From contig NZ_JAAGRN010000006.1 of NCBI RefSeq assembly GCF_010499255.1, positions 155,324 through 219,323 on the forward strand: a stretch of DNA of 64,000 bases, given 5' to 3'. The stretch is from Sheuella amnicola. GTDB lineage: Bacteria > Pseudomonadota > Gammaproteobacteria > Burkholderiales > Burkholderiaceae_B. The translations under genes were made by a program, and so were the position numbers. Shown here one piece after another: positions 48,169 to 57,257 of this stretch; the first letter of the stretch is position 1, and every line of letters starts with the position of its first letter. The notes under the pieces were generated by a model. That model ran no database searches. It was not told where the DNA came from and saw only the letters and a list, made by a program, of their open reading frames with translations.

Positions 48169-49153
48169 TGGCCATTACCCCTCTACCCTCAGCCCCCCTT
48201 CCAACCGATGGGGCATCGGAATTTAACCGTAAGGCCTTTGCCCTCATTGGTGCACTGGATGCGTTTGTTTCAGAGACAAACGATGTAGCAGATTTGGTTG
48301 ATACCGCATCAAAGACATCTATGTCACAGGTGGAATTTATGCGGCTTCCTTTTTAATTGGAACGAATGGGATTTTGTATGCTGCGGGAGAGACTAACTCT
48401 TCGCTCCTGACATCAAACTCCTCCACCCACCAGCCCGTCATGCCTTGGGGCTGGAATAAGACCGTCAAAAAGATCTTCTCCTGCGAGACGCCTGGAACGT
48501 GGGACGGCGCGGGGACTTATCGTCGATATGGAGCCGTACTGGATAACGGTGAGCTTTGGATGTGGGGTGATCAGGGCGGTTATGTCGGAGATGGCTTTGG
48601 GATTGGCTATGGTCCTGCATCGTTTCAAGGCAACACGATTTTCCCCATCAAATGCCTGGATGGCGTCAAAGACGCGCAAGCTGTAGCTGCGGGATACCAC
48701 ATGAGTCTTGCACTCATGAATGACGGCACGGTGAAATGGACCGGATACAACGGTCAATATATTGGTGGAAGCTCCGGCGTTTCCAGAAATACCTGGGAAA
48801 CACTCGGTGGAAGTTACCTCACCAATGTCACCAAGCTGCGCCTCTACGGCTACTCAACTTATCAGACTGCGGTGGCATTGCGAAGCGATGGCAAAGTCGT
48901 GGTCTGGGGCTTTGGAGGATCAGGTCAGGTTGGCAATGGCAACAACCTCACACCGAATGCGCCCAACTCCTTTTTGCTCCTGGATAAAACAGTCGTTGAC
49001 TTTAGTGTCTCCGGCTATTTCGGTGCAGGCTCGGGCGCTCTTTATTGCCTGACCACCGACGGTCAAGTCATGGTCAACGGGTATGGCGCGTACTCCATGG
49101 ACGGGGATGACGACAAAGAAAGTCGCTTTGCTCCCTCACCCATCATTTTTTAA
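48168..49153 (+). pseudogene. RCC1-repeat phage tail protein with 1-nt frameshift
   Basis: The first frame (48168-48356) reads MAITPLPSAPLPTDGASEFN then RKAFALIGALDAFVSETN, an N-terminus common on phage tail and baseplate proteins. The second (48314-49153) reads DIYVTGGIYAASFLIGTNGI then RCC1-type blades such as GAVLDNGELWMWGDQGGYVG and VALRSDGKVVVWGFGGSGQV. One extra A in the AAA run at 48311-48313 would fuse them (TASKDIYVTGG) into about 328 residues. RCC1-like beta-propellers at tail ends are candidate receptor-binding parts. The 48168 ATG overlaps the previous stop. Confidence 0.6.
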
Positions 49154-49165
49154 AGGAATCAACAG

Positions 49166-50824
49166 ATGACAACCATCTCGCTTGGCAAAATCGCCTTTAC
49201 GTGGCGATCAACTTACAACGCCAGTACCACCTATATGAAGCAGGACGTGGTTTCTTATAACGGGGACAGTTTTGTATGCGTGCTCGATAACACCTTGGGC
49301 GTCATTCCCACGGATGCATCGCCCGCCTGGGATCTCTTTGCCCAGGGAAGCACCGGAATTTCTAATAGTTCCGGGCAAATTATTTATAACAATGGCACGG
49401 GACTCGTGGCGCTGCCCGCGGGCACGCTTGGTCAAGTCTTAACAGTGGGACCAACGGGGCTACCCGTCTGGGCGACACCTGAAATCCGATCGGGTACCAA
49501 GGCATTAAGGTTTCCAGAAAATACGGCCAACACCCAATCGAATCTATACCGCACAATGGGTGTCATCATGACCGATGGGAGCGTGCGCGCCTGGGGTCAA
49601 AATTCAAACTTTAGGATTGGAGACGGAACTGAGTATTCGCGCTCCTACCCTGCGCGTGCGGCTTTTCCTCCCGGGTTTCCGGGTGCATCAAAACTTTACT
49701 ACACAGCCCAAACGCATACCTATTGCATCGACAATAACGGTCAACTCTGGATCTGGGGCCTAAACGATTACGGTCAATGCGCCAATGGCAACACGAACGT
49801 GCAACGCGTGCCTTTTAACGCCAGTGCAGATTCTGCCAACTCGATTTATGGCAAAACGGTCACTCAAGTGGCGCTTGCCTGTGGTGAACAAAATGCCAAT
49901 AGCTCATTAGTGTTGTGTAGTGATGGCACCGTGCACTCCTGTGGATACAACGGATATGGACAGCTGGGGCACGGTGATACCACCTATCGAACCCGCTTTG
50001 TGCAATTGCCCGTACTCTCAGGAATTACGCAACTCGCCGCAGGACGCGAAGCGTATCAGTCCTGCTATGCCGTAAAGAGTGACGGAACTCTTTACTCATG
50101 GGGCTATAACGGGGATGGTCAGCTGGGAGATGGGACCACAACCAATTCAACGATTGCCATGCCTCGCACTGGCGGCTCATTAAGTGGAAAAACAATCGTC
50201 AAGGTGTTTGCTGGCTACCTTCATGCCATGGCCCTCGATAGCCTGGGCAATTTACATGCGTGGGGTACGAACCAATACGGCCAGCTGGGTAATGGTAATT
50301 ACGCTCAACAGTTAACCCCTGTTATGGCTGTGGGCACAGGCGTTGCAGATGTCTATCTTGGAGGTTACGACTACCCTGTCACCTATATCAAGAAAACAGA
50401 CAACACGCTCTGGGCTTGTGGATATGGAGATTACTGGGCCAATGGCGTCTCACCAGCGGGCACAACAACTGCGACCTTTACTCAGATCCCGCTTGGAGGA
50501 ACTCTAGTTAAAGCCGTGCGAGGAGGTTCTGGCTCTTACAACTTTGGCGCAGCGCTTCTCACTAACGGTCAGGTACGAGTCTGGGGATATAACGGCAACG
50601 GTGCGTTAGGTGTGGGAGATACGACCAATCGATACTCTGTCAACACCATGCTCACAGGCAATCGCCTGGTCACAGACATCTGCGCACTAGGCACTTCTAG
50701 CCAACAAGGCATTGCGTTACTTCTGGATGATGGTCAGGTCTGGCAAACAGGATATGCCGGAGGATCTCAGTTACCTGAAAACGACTCAGAATCGACCTGG
50801 ACACCGATGCCGGTTGTATTTTGA
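49166..50824 (+). CDS. RCC1-repeat phage tail protein (receptor-binding candidate)
   Basis: The 552-residue protein has an N-terminal carbohydrate-binding-like module (TWRSTYNASTTYMKQDVVSY, VCVLDNTLGVIPTDASPAWD). A short linker (GQVLTVGPTGLPVWATPEIR) leads to about six RCC1 blades: VIMTDGSVRAWGQNSNFRIG, CIDNNGQLWIWGLNDYGQCA, VLCSDGTVHSCGYNGYGQLG, AVKSDGTLYSWGYNGDGQLG, ALDSLGNLHAWGTNQYGQLG, ALLTNGQVRVWGYNGNGALG. That would make a beta-propeller. A terminator follows. It is a paralogue of the gene just upstream. Confidence 0.75.
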   Translation: MTTISLGKIAFTWRSTYNASTTYMKQDVVSYNGDSFVCVLDNTLGVIPTDASPAWDLFAQGSTGISNSSGQIIYNNGTGLVALPAGTLGQVLTVGPTGLPVWATPEIRSGTKALRFPENTANTQSNLYRTMGVIMTDGSVRAWGQNSNFRIGDGTEYSRSYPARAAFPPGFPGASKLYYTAQTHTYCIDNNGQLWIWGLNDYGQCANGNTNVQRVPFNASADSANSIYGKTVTQVALACGEQNANSSLVLCSDGTVHSCGYNGYGQLGHGDTTYRTRFVQLPVLSGITQLAAGREAYQSCYAVKSDGTLYSWGYNGDGQLGDGTTTNSTIAMPRTGGSLSGKTIVKVFAGYLHAMALDSLGNLHAWGTNQYGQLGNGNYAQQLTPVMAVGTGVADVYLGGYDYPVTYIKKTDNTLWACGYGDYWANGVSPAGTTTATFTQIPLGGTLVKAVRGGSGSYNFGAALLTNGQVRVWGYNGNGALGVGDTTNRYSVNTMLTGNRLVTDICALGTSSQQGIALLLDDGQVWQTGYAGGSQLPENDSESTWTPMPVVF

Positions 50825-50875
50825 TTAAACGAAACACGCCCTAAAAAACACGCACTTATTCCACCAGCCACATTT

Positions 50876-50899
50876 AGCCGCCAGAAGGCGGTTTTTTTA
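50876..50899 (+). terminator. intrinsic terminator after the tail genes
   Basis: AGCCGCC-AGAA-GGCGGTT followed by T7. It separates the tail genes from the lysis cassette. Confidence 0.85.
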
Positions 50900-50945
50900 C
50901 ATCTGCACACATCAAATACTAAATACATAACTACTAAGGAACATC

Positions 50946-51173
50946 ATGGACGAAGAAATCACCCATAAAGAGATCTACGAACGACTCGTCTCAGTAGAGG
51001 ACAAGGTCGATCGCATCGATGAGAACACAAAGGAAGTCACCGCTGCCTTTTCTGCTGCAAAAGGCGCATTCATTGTTCTTGAAGTGATGGGAAAGATAGC
51101 CAAGCCGATCCTTTGGATTACAGGCGTGTGCTCAGCTATTGCAGTGCTTTGGAATGAGTTTTGGAAAAGATGA
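50946..51173 (+). CDS. XhlA-like small membrane protein (holin-type)
   Basis: The 75-residue protein has an amphipathic coiled N-terminus (IYERLVSVEDKVDRIDENTK) and one C-terminal hydrophobic segment (PILWITGVCSAIAVLWNEF). This matches haemolysin XhlA-type phage proteins found beside endolysins. Its stop overlaps the endolysin start as ATGA. Confidence 0.65.
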   Translation: MDEEITHKEIYERLVSVEDKVDRIDENTKEVTAAFSAAKGAFIVLEVMGKIAKPILWITGVCSAIAVLWNEFWKR

Positions 51174-51682
51174 TTACTTTTAATGATGCTTTTGATCGTC
51201 TGATCTCACATGAAGGGGGCTTTAGCGATGACCAACGCGACTCGGGCAATTGGACTGGTGGTGCACCAGGTGTGGGGCAATTAAAAGGCACCAAGTTTGG
51301 GATTGCGGCAAGCTCCTACGGATATCTCGATATTAAAAACCTCTCTCTTGATAAGGCAAAGGCCATCTATCAGCGTGACTTTTGGGATGTTTGTGGCGAG
51401 GCCCACCCCGCGATCAAATTTCAACTGTTTGATGCGTCAGTCAATCATGGCCGCAGTAACGCGATTCGTTTTTTACAGCGTGCTGTGAAGGTGGCCGATG
51501 ATGGAGAGTGGGGTGCGATATCTCAAGCGGCACTCAATCGCATGGATCCCAATGATGTGTTGCTGCGGTTTCTAGCCTATCGCTTGAAGTTTTGGGCATC
51601 GCTTCAAAAGTTCGATATTTATGGACGGGGCTGGACTAATCGGGGAGCCGAAAATCTTATTTATGCGGCAGAGGATAACTAA
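51170..51682 (+). CDS. phage endolysin, glycoside hydrolase family 108
   Basis: From the ATG at 51170 the protein has 170 residues. The N-terminus has FDRLISHEGGFSDDQRDSGN with the catalytic Glu of the HEGG motif, then GTKFGIAASSYGYLDI and a C-terminal peptidoglycan-binding-like part (FDASVNHGRSNAIRFLQRAV, DDGEWGAISQAALNRM). It cleaves peptidoglycan for host lysis. The gene appears complete. Confidence 0.88.
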   Translation: MITFNDAFDRLISHEGGFSDDQRDSGNWTGGAPGVGQLKGTKFGIAASSYGYLDIKNLSLDKAKAIYQRDFWDVCGEAHPAIKFQLFDASVNHGRSNAIRFLQRAVKVADDGEWGAISQAALNRMDPNDVLLRFLAYRLKFWASLQKFDIYGRGWTNRGAENLIYAAEDN

Positions 51683-51698
51683 ATGCGGATGCAAACTC

Positions 51699-51911
51699 AT
51701 GACTAATCGATCTGATCGTTGGCGTAACCGCCGCAAGATGGCCTGGCTCTCTATGCTTGCGGGACTCCTTTTTCCACTACTCATACTCGTCACTGAATCA
51801 GCTCAACTCGGACAGATTGCCCCACCCTTTTATGTTTTTGTTGGAATGGTCGTGACTGCCTATATTGGTGGAGCCGTGGTCGATGACCGTTGGCAACAGG
51901 GGGTGAAATGA
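51699..51911 (+). CDS. holin-like two-helix membrane protein
   Basis: I choose ATG 51699 (MTNRSDRWRNRRKMAWLSML). The 70-residue product has a basic N-terminus and two hydrophobic helices (LSMLAGLLFPLLILVTES and FYVFVGMVVTAYIGGAV). Size, topology and position between endolysin and spanin fit a holin. It overlaps Rz as ATGA. Confidence 0.7.
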   Translation: MTNRSDRWRNRRKMAWLSMLAGLLFPLLILVTESAQLGQIAPPFYVFVGMVVTAYIGGAVVDDRWQQGVK

Positions 51912-52264
51912 TTGCACTACTAACCAACCGATACATTCTGATCGCACTTGCCATGGTCGCTGGCATGTCGGGGCTATGGGGCTACGGAAAGTATCAATTT
52001 CACGTGGGCTACCAAGCCGCTGAAAACATTCGTCATCTCGCAGATCTCGAATCATTTAAATCAGAGTCATTTCGGTTGCAAGGTTTATCCCAAAACCTCG
52101 AAGCGCAGCTATCTGGGCTGCGCGAGGCTCAACCCAAAATCATCGAAAGGTATAACCGTGTCGTTATTGAAAAACCTCTCTCCAGCGATTGCATTATTGA
52201 TACTGAGCGGCTGCGCGAGCTCAACGCCGCCATCTCGGCCGCCAATTCCAGCAAACTTAAATAA
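51908..52264 (+). CDS. Rz-like inner-membrane spanin
   Basis: From ATG 51908 the product is 118 residues: an N-terminal membrane anchor (LLTNRYILIALAMVAGMSGL) followed by a long periplasmic coil (NIRHLADLESFKSESFRLQG, LSQNLEAQLSGLREAQPKII). This is the i-spanin plan. It carries Rz1 in another frame within its 3' half. Confidence 0.78.
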   Translation: MIALLTNRYILIALAMVAGMSGLWGYGKYQFHVGYQAAENIRHLADLESFKSESFRLQGLSQNLEAQLSGLREAQPKIIERYNRVVIEKPLSSDCIIDTERLRELNAAISAANSSKLK

Positions 52265-52400
52265 ACCATGCCCATCTCTAGCCACTTTCAACTCGAAATC
52301 TTGGGATGATCTGCTAACGACACACATTAGCTTAACTTTTATGTATGGTGAATGCGCTAATAAACTTGAAGCTTTGCTCCTCTACCTTGAACCACGTTAA
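52158..52400 (+). CDS. Rz1-like outer-membrane lipoprotein spanin, embedded in Rz
   Basis: In the +1 frame relative to Rz, a GTG at 52158 starts a protein of 80 residues: MSLLKNLSPAIALLILSGCA with lipobox LSGC, then a Pro-rich stretch (STPPSRPPIPANLNKPCP). This is the Rz1 o-spanin pattern, nested and extending past Rz. Rz and Rz1 together fuse inner and outer membranes at lysis. Confidence 0.78.
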   Translation: MSLLKNLSPAIALLILSGCASSTPPSRPPIPANLNKPCPSLATFNSKSWDDLLTTHISLTFMYGECANKLEALLLYLEPR

Positions 52401-52589
52401 ATCATCAATTTCTTTGCCCTCAGTTTTTGGCCACACATCCCCTGGGTCAGTTTTAAGTGATTTTCAACAAACTTTCAAGAAAAGTCCGAGATCGATAAAA
52501 CGAGCATTTGGGTTATCTTAGTTGAAGCTCTCTTTCAGAAAAGTAGCCTAAGCCCGTCATATACGGCATATTAGACAAATATGGCGACT

Positions 52590-53099
52590 TTACCGACCCA
52601 TCATGTAGTTCTGTTGAAACATCATGTGATTCATCATTTGTTGCTGCATGCCAAGGTATTGGTCCGTCATGTATTGACGTTGCTTAAGCTGTTCAGGTGT
52701 GAGCCGCGAGTAATACCCCCCCATGCCATGCCATCCCATCATGCCTGTGCTACCCATATGCCATCCTCCGGATGTGTTACTAGCCCCACAACAGCCCATC
52801 ATGCCCTGACCCCACATGCTCTGCATCAATCTCATGTTGTTCTGCATGGTTACCCAATGATCCTGAAGCAATTTCTGCCTTTCCTGTGGATCCTGCGTCT
52901 GACGGACCTTGTCCATCTGCGCCTGCATCGTCTTAATGTTTTCCTGAATTTGGGCAACCTGCTTGTCGAACTCGACGACATCGGGTGCTTCATGTTGCGC
53001 TTTCGCGCTCTTGTCGGAGGTGTTTGTCGGCTGGGCATTCACAGGCACGCCAGTGACTATAACCATGGAAATTGCCGCGGTTAAAAATATGTTTTTCAT
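52590..53099 (-). CDS. Met/His-rich periplasmic protein, likely metal binding
   Basis: The 169-residue protein has a Sec signal (MKNIFLTAAISMVIVTGVPV, cleavage near NAQ), a charged coiled middle (VVEFDKQVAQIQENIKTMQA), and a C-terminal half rich in Met, His and Cys (MMGCCGASNTSGGWHMGSTG, MMNHMMFQQNYMMGR). Such tails bind Cu(I), Ag(I) or similar soft metals. It heads the metal block and points the same way as the RND operon, but 625 bp away. Exact family not recognised. Confidence 0.62.
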   Translation of the reverse strand: MKNIFLTAAISMVIVTGVPVNAQPTNTSDKSAKAQHEAPDVVEFDKQVAQIQENIKTMQAQMDKVRQTQDPQERQKLLQDHWVTMQNNMRLMQSMWGQGMMGCCGASNTSGGWHMGSTGMMGWHGMGGYYSRLTPEQLKQRQYMTDQYLGMQQQMMNHMMFQQNYMMGR

Positions 53100-53257
53100 C
53101 TCACGGGCCCCTTGAAAACCCTGATTGAAGTTTAAAGTTAATACTGTTTTGAAATGACGTCAATTAATCATTGGATTTATATGAGAGATAGCTCAAATTT
53201 AACTCACAGTCTAAAGAGCAAGGTTCTATAAGTTGTAATAGAGAAGCATGGCGTGCA

Positions 53258-53446
53258 TTGACTCTATCTGGCCCTAAACGACTAGAAGATGAGAATAAGA
53301 AGCTTACGAGACTAGTCGCAGATTGGATGCTATACGGACGGCAACTTACTTCACAACGGCCGCCTCTGTTGGCTCGGCAGTTGTATTGCTACACGGCGGC
53401 TCGATTAACTCCTCTTTCTGAATTGCTTCCGGCATTATGTGAATAA
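53258..53446 (+). mobile_element. decayed IS3-family OrfA fragment
   Basis: Within a short frame, LSGPKRLEDENKKLTRLVAD matches the leucine-zipper end of IS3-family OrfA (usual form KRLKELExENxxLKRLVADxxLD). The HTH part and any OrfB are missing, and the following sequence (53330-53446) shows no transposase homology. It marks the left edge of the metal block. Confidence 0.5.
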
Positions 53447-53454
53447 GAGAATAG

Positions 53455-53649
53455 GTGCAATTAACAGAACTGCATACACATGAACACATTGAGCACCAGC
53501 AACATCAACACGATAAACATGCACCTATTCCCGACCCATATGTTTATTGGCATAGGCACAAATCATTCACATCCAGGCATCCACATTATCCAGATATTCA
53601 TTATCAACATCTTCACTCACTTCAGTACTCCGTAGCAATAAACGATTAA
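53455..53649 (+). CDS. small His-rich ORF
   Basis: The 64-codon frame from GTG 53455 has 16 His: TELHTHEHIEHQQHQHDKHA, PYVYWHRHKSFTSRHPHYPD, HYQHLHSL. Such clustering could bind Ni, Zn or Co. There is no signal peptide, and the frame overlaps a region of mobile-element debris, so it may be a remnant of a longer gene. Not recognised as a named family. Confidence 0.4.
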   Translation: MQLTELHTHEHIEHQQHQHDKHAPIPDPYVYWHRHKSFTSRHPHYPDIHYQHLHSLQYSVAIND

Positions 53650-53723
53650 ATGGTTGATGCTAAGTAGCAAAGCATCTTATTTGTTAAGCAACAATCACTG
53701 CAATCTTAATAAGTCTGTTGCAA

Positions 53724-54098
53724 TTACTGCATCACAAGTCGGACCGTCGACTGTTTGCCGTTATTTATAATAATTGCAACAACTTTAGTGCCTGCGCCAA
53801 CTTTAAACGACCCTGTGGCTTCAAGCTTTTCACCGTTTGGTTTGAGTTCGATCTCCTGCCTTTCTGATCCCGTGAGTAACGTCAGGTTGGCCATTGCTTT
53901 AGATATATCAACTGGCTTGCCATGATCTCTGATATAAAGCACCAAGGTTGTGGAGTTCACAACTAACTCATAGTCAATGTCCTTGACCACCACTAGTTGT
54001 CCGCCATACAACGGTTTGTGCTCTTTGTCGTCAGGAGCCGACCAGCTCAGATTGCTAACAGCCAGCGCAAATGAAATCAGAATAATTCGCAGTTTCAT
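53724..54098 (-). CDS. small periplasmic accessory protein of the RND metal efflux operon
   Basis: The 124-residue protein has a signal peptide (MKLRIILISFALAVSNLSWS, cleavage near SAP). The beta-rich mature part has DKEHKPLYGGQLVVVKDIDY, ELVVNSTTLVLYIRDHGKPV and a C-terminal VGAGTKVVAIIINNGKQSTV. It resembles small proteins encoded at the end of CzcCBA/CusCBA-like operons. The czcA-like stop lies 30 bp upstream, so it is the last operon gene. Function unknown. Confidence 0.6.
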   Translation of the reverse strand: MKLRIILISFALAVSNLSWSAPDDKEHKPLYGGQLVVVKDIDYELVVNSTTLVLYIRDHGKPVDISKAMANLTLLTGSERQEIELKPNGEKLEATGSFKVGAGTKVVAIIINNGKQSTVRLVMQ

Positions 54099-54128
54099 TA
54101 GTTTTCCTTTGAGGGTGAGTTGATAACA

Positions 54129-57100
54129 TCAAAACGCATCGGCGTTCTTGTCTTGCAATAGTGTCTCGACAGATTTACGGCCGAACAGCCAAAACATTAT
54201 TGGAGTGAGGAAAGTATCCAATAACGTCGAGCTGATCAATCCCGAAAAAATCACTACCGCTACCGGATGAAGTACCTCCGTTCCGGGTCGCTCTGCTTCG
54301 AAGAGCAAAGGTGCCAGTGCAAATGCGGTCACCAAAGCTGTCATCAACACAGGGCTGAGTCGCTCTAAGGAACCCCGGACAATCATCCGCGTGCTGAAAG
54401 ACTCTCCCTCAAATCTCATCAAATTAATATAGTGGCTAACCTTAAGGATACCGTTCCGCACTGAGATGCCCGCCAGCGTAATGAACCCAATCAATGCGGC
54501 CACGGAAAGCGGTTGACCCGAAATCCATAAGCCAATCACTGCGCCAACCAAGGCAAGCGGAATATTCATCATGATCATGACAGACAACACGATCGTCTGG
54601 TATCGGCTGTAGAGGACAATAAACATCAACACAATAGAAATTAGTGAAAGCAACGCAATTAAGCGCGATGCCCCCTCCTGTGCCTGGAATTGCCCTCCCA
54701 GGGTAATAAAGTAACCCTCTGGCAAACGAGTCTCAAGCACAGTCTTGCGTATGTCTCCTACCACCTCGGACAATGGTCGTCCTGAGGCATTAGCTGAAAT
54801 CACAATGCGCCGTTTACCGTTGTCTCGACTGATTTGATTAGGGCCATCTGCATCTTCAATTGTGGCGATCTTGGATAAAGGAATCCGCCCAAGAGGTGAA
54901 TCAATCAGTATCTGCCCAAGTCCTTCAATCGATCTAGCAGATTCTGGCAAACGCACCACTAAAGCAAAGCGCCGGCTACCTTCAACGATCTGCGTCACAC
55001 GCTCGCCTTCTACTAGTGCTTGCAGTGTGGTGAGCACCTGTGCCCCCGACAAACCATATTGGGCTGCAGCCGAGTAGTCAACACGAACCTTGATCTGAGG
55101 GGAAAGCACTTGCTTTTCAATTTGCAAATCCGCAATACCAGGGATTTTGGCTAAGCGCGTTCGCAGGGCATCAGCTTGACCTCGCAACGCATCGAGATCC
55201 TCACCAAAAATCTTAATTGCAATCTGAGACCGGACTCCGGAAAGCATATGATCTATACGGTGGGATATGGGCTGCCCAACCTCAATAGCCGCAGGCAAGT
55301 TCGCCAAGCGAGATCGAATATCAGCTCTGACTTCTTCCATCGAACGAGTAAGTTTTTCTGAAGACACTATGCCTACATCCAGTTCACTTACATGAACACC
55401 TTCGGCATGTTCATCCAGCTCAGCTCTACCGCTGCGCCGTCCAACATGCAACACCTCAGGAACTTGCTTAACCAAAATCTCAGCTTGCCTAGCCAGTGCA
55501 GAAGATTCAGTCAGTGTTACCCCCGGATTCAGACGCAAGCCCACTAGCAGCGTGCCTTCGTTGAATGGTGGCAAAAATGTGGTTGGGAAAAACGGTACAG
55601 TTGCAACAGCGACGAGCACAGCCAAGGATGCAGAGACGAGTGCTAGACGAGGTTTCTCTAATAGAGCCTGCAAACTTGTTTGGTATATTTTCTTAAGCCA
55701 TGACAATGCCTTTGTGTCGCCGTGATCCAGATTCTTCATTCCGGGGAGTAAGTAATAACTTAGTACTGGTGTTACCGTCACCGATACCAGCAGCGAAGCA
55801 AGCGTAGAGACGATAAAAGCGATTCCCAACGGAACGAACAGCTTACCTTCAAGGCCAGGGAGAGCAAAAAGCGGCATAAACACGAGCACGATGATCACTG
55901 TGGCATATAAGATAGCCGAACGAACTTCCATCGATGCCTTTGTTACCAATGCAATCAAAGACTGGCGCTGGGTTGAATCTTTCGCTCGGTCTTCCTTGAT
56001 TCGACGTAGAATATTTTCCACATCCACTACGGCATCATCTACTAAGCCACCAATGGCGATCGCTAGCCCTCCTAGTGTCATCGTGTTTATCGAAAGTCCA
56101 AAGTATTTGAAAATTAAAGCAGTGATGAAAATTGAGACGGGTATCGCTGTGAGCGCAATAATTGTTGGCCGAATAGTGCCCAGAAAGAAAAACAGAATTA
56201 CAGCGACAAAGATTGAAGCCCCGATCAGCTTCCCTTGCAAGGTAGAAATTGATGCCTCGATGAAGCTTGCTTGCCGGAAGGTCACACGCGGCGCTTCCAT
56301 CCCTTCAGGTAAAGAAGATTTGAGACCTAAGATCGCTTCCTCAATTGACTGAGTCAGCTTGATTGTGTCTGCTGCAGGCTGCTTTTGAACCCCCAAGATA
56401 ACTGCAGGCTTGCCTTCAAAACCTGCATCACCACGTTTAATAGCAGGTGCAAAGTTCACTTCGGCTATCTGACGCAGCAAAATTGGTTGTCCGTTTTTGG
56501 TAGACAGTGCCAGATTTCTCAGATCATCAAGACGCGATGTGCGGCCTAAATTGCGTATCAGATACTCACGCCCGTTGAGCTCTAAAAAACCGCCTGATGT
56601 GTTGGCTGAAAAGCCCTTCAGCGCTACTTCCAGTTGATCAAAGGTAATTCCCAACTCGGCCATGCGAGCAGTGTTGGGTTGCACCTGAAACTGCCGTACT
56701 TCGCCTCCGATCGGAATAATTTGAGCCACGCCAGGAATTGAAAGCAATCGTGGCCTGAGAACCCAATCTGCGTACTCTCTCACCGCCATAGGTGAAATTT
56801 TTTGAGGGTCTAGGGGAATGGCGATTTGCATGATTTCGCCCATAATTGAACTAATCGGCCCCATCTTCGGCAGTATTCCCAAAGGTAAACCTTGCTCCAT
56901 GGACGACAGCCGTTCGGAGACAAGTTGACGCGCACGAAAAATATCAGTATCCCAATTGAAGGTCACATAGAGAAATGACAAGCCAGCCGACGAAACTGAG
57001 CGAACAGTCTCCACTCCCGGCAAACCATTCATGGCTGTTTCCAGTGGGAATGTGATCAGTTGCTCGACCTCCTCGGCGGCCATGCCGCCAGCCTCGGTCA

Positions 57101-57248
57101 TCACAGTCACAGTGGGCTTATTGAGGTCAGGAAAAACATCGACTGGAGTTTGGATCAAGGTGAACGCACCGTAACCCATCAGAACGAGACCTGCAATAAT
57201 GACAAGTAGTCGATTAGCCAAACTGTTATTAAGTAGCCACTTAAACAT
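54129..57248 (-). CDS. czcA: heavy-metal RND efflux transporter (CzcA/CusA family)
   Basis: The 1039-residue inner-membrane proton/metal antiporter has the N-terminal helix NSLANRLLVIIAGLVLMGYG, then TPVDVFPDLNKPTVTVMTEA. The TM4 proton-relay segment is AIGGLVDDAVVDVENILRRI near residue 400, with acidic residues at the expected places. Two large periplasmic loops alternate with twelve predicted TM helices. The family (HME-RND) exports Zn, Co, Cd, Ni, Cu or Ag; the DD..D..E pattern favours divalent ions, but I cannot fix the substrate. It follows czcB by 9 bp. Confidence 0.88.
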   Translation of the reverse strand: MFKWLLNNSLANRLLVIIAGLVLMGYGAFTLIQTPVDVFPDLNKPTVTVMTEAGGMAAEEVEQLITFPLETAMNGLPGVETVRSVSSAGLSFLYVTFNWDTDIFRARQLVSERLSSMEQGLPLGILPKMGPISSIMGEIMQIAIPLDPQKISPMAVREYADWVLRPRLLSIPGVAQIIPIGGEVRQFQVQPNTARMAELGITFDQLEVALKGFSANTSGGFLELNGREYLIRNLGRTSRLDDLRNLALSTKNGQPILLRQIAEVNFAPAIKRGDAGFEGKPAVILGVQKQPAADTIKLTQSIEEAILGLKSSLPEGMEAPRVTFRQASFIEASISTLQGKLIGASIFVAVILFFFLGTIRPTIIALTAIPVSIFITALIFKYFGLSINTMTLGGLAIAIGGLVDDAVVDVENILRRIKEDRAKDSTQRQSLIALVTKASMEVRSAILYATVIIVLVFMPLFALPGLEGKLFVPLGIAFIVSTLASLLVSVTVTPVLSYYLLPGMKNLDHGDTKALSWLKKIYQTSLQALLEKPRLALVSASLAVLVAVATVPFFPTTFLPPFNEGTLLVGLRLNPGVTLTESSALARQAEILVKQVPEVLHVGRRSGRAELDEHAEGVHVSELDVGIVSSEKLTRSMEEVRADIRSRLANLPAAIEVGQPISHRIDHMLSGVRSQIAIKIFGEDLDALRGQADALRTRLAKIPGIADLQIEKQVLSPQIKVRVDYSAAAQYGLSGAQVLTTLQALVEGERVTQIVEGSRRFALVVRLPESARSIEGLGQILIDSPLGRIPLSKIATIEDADGPNQISRDNGKRRIVISANASGRPLSEVVGDIRKTVLETRLPEGYFITLGGQFQAQEGASRLIALLSLISIVLMFIVLYSRYQTIVLSVMIMMNIPLALVGAVIGLWISGQPLSVAALIGFITLAGISVRNGILKVSHYINLMRFEGESFSTRMIVRGSLERLSPVLMTALVTAFALAPLLFEAERPGTEVLHPVAVVIFSGLISSTLLDTFLTPIMFWLFGRKSVETLLQDKNADAF

Positions 57249-57257
57249 ACTGACTCC

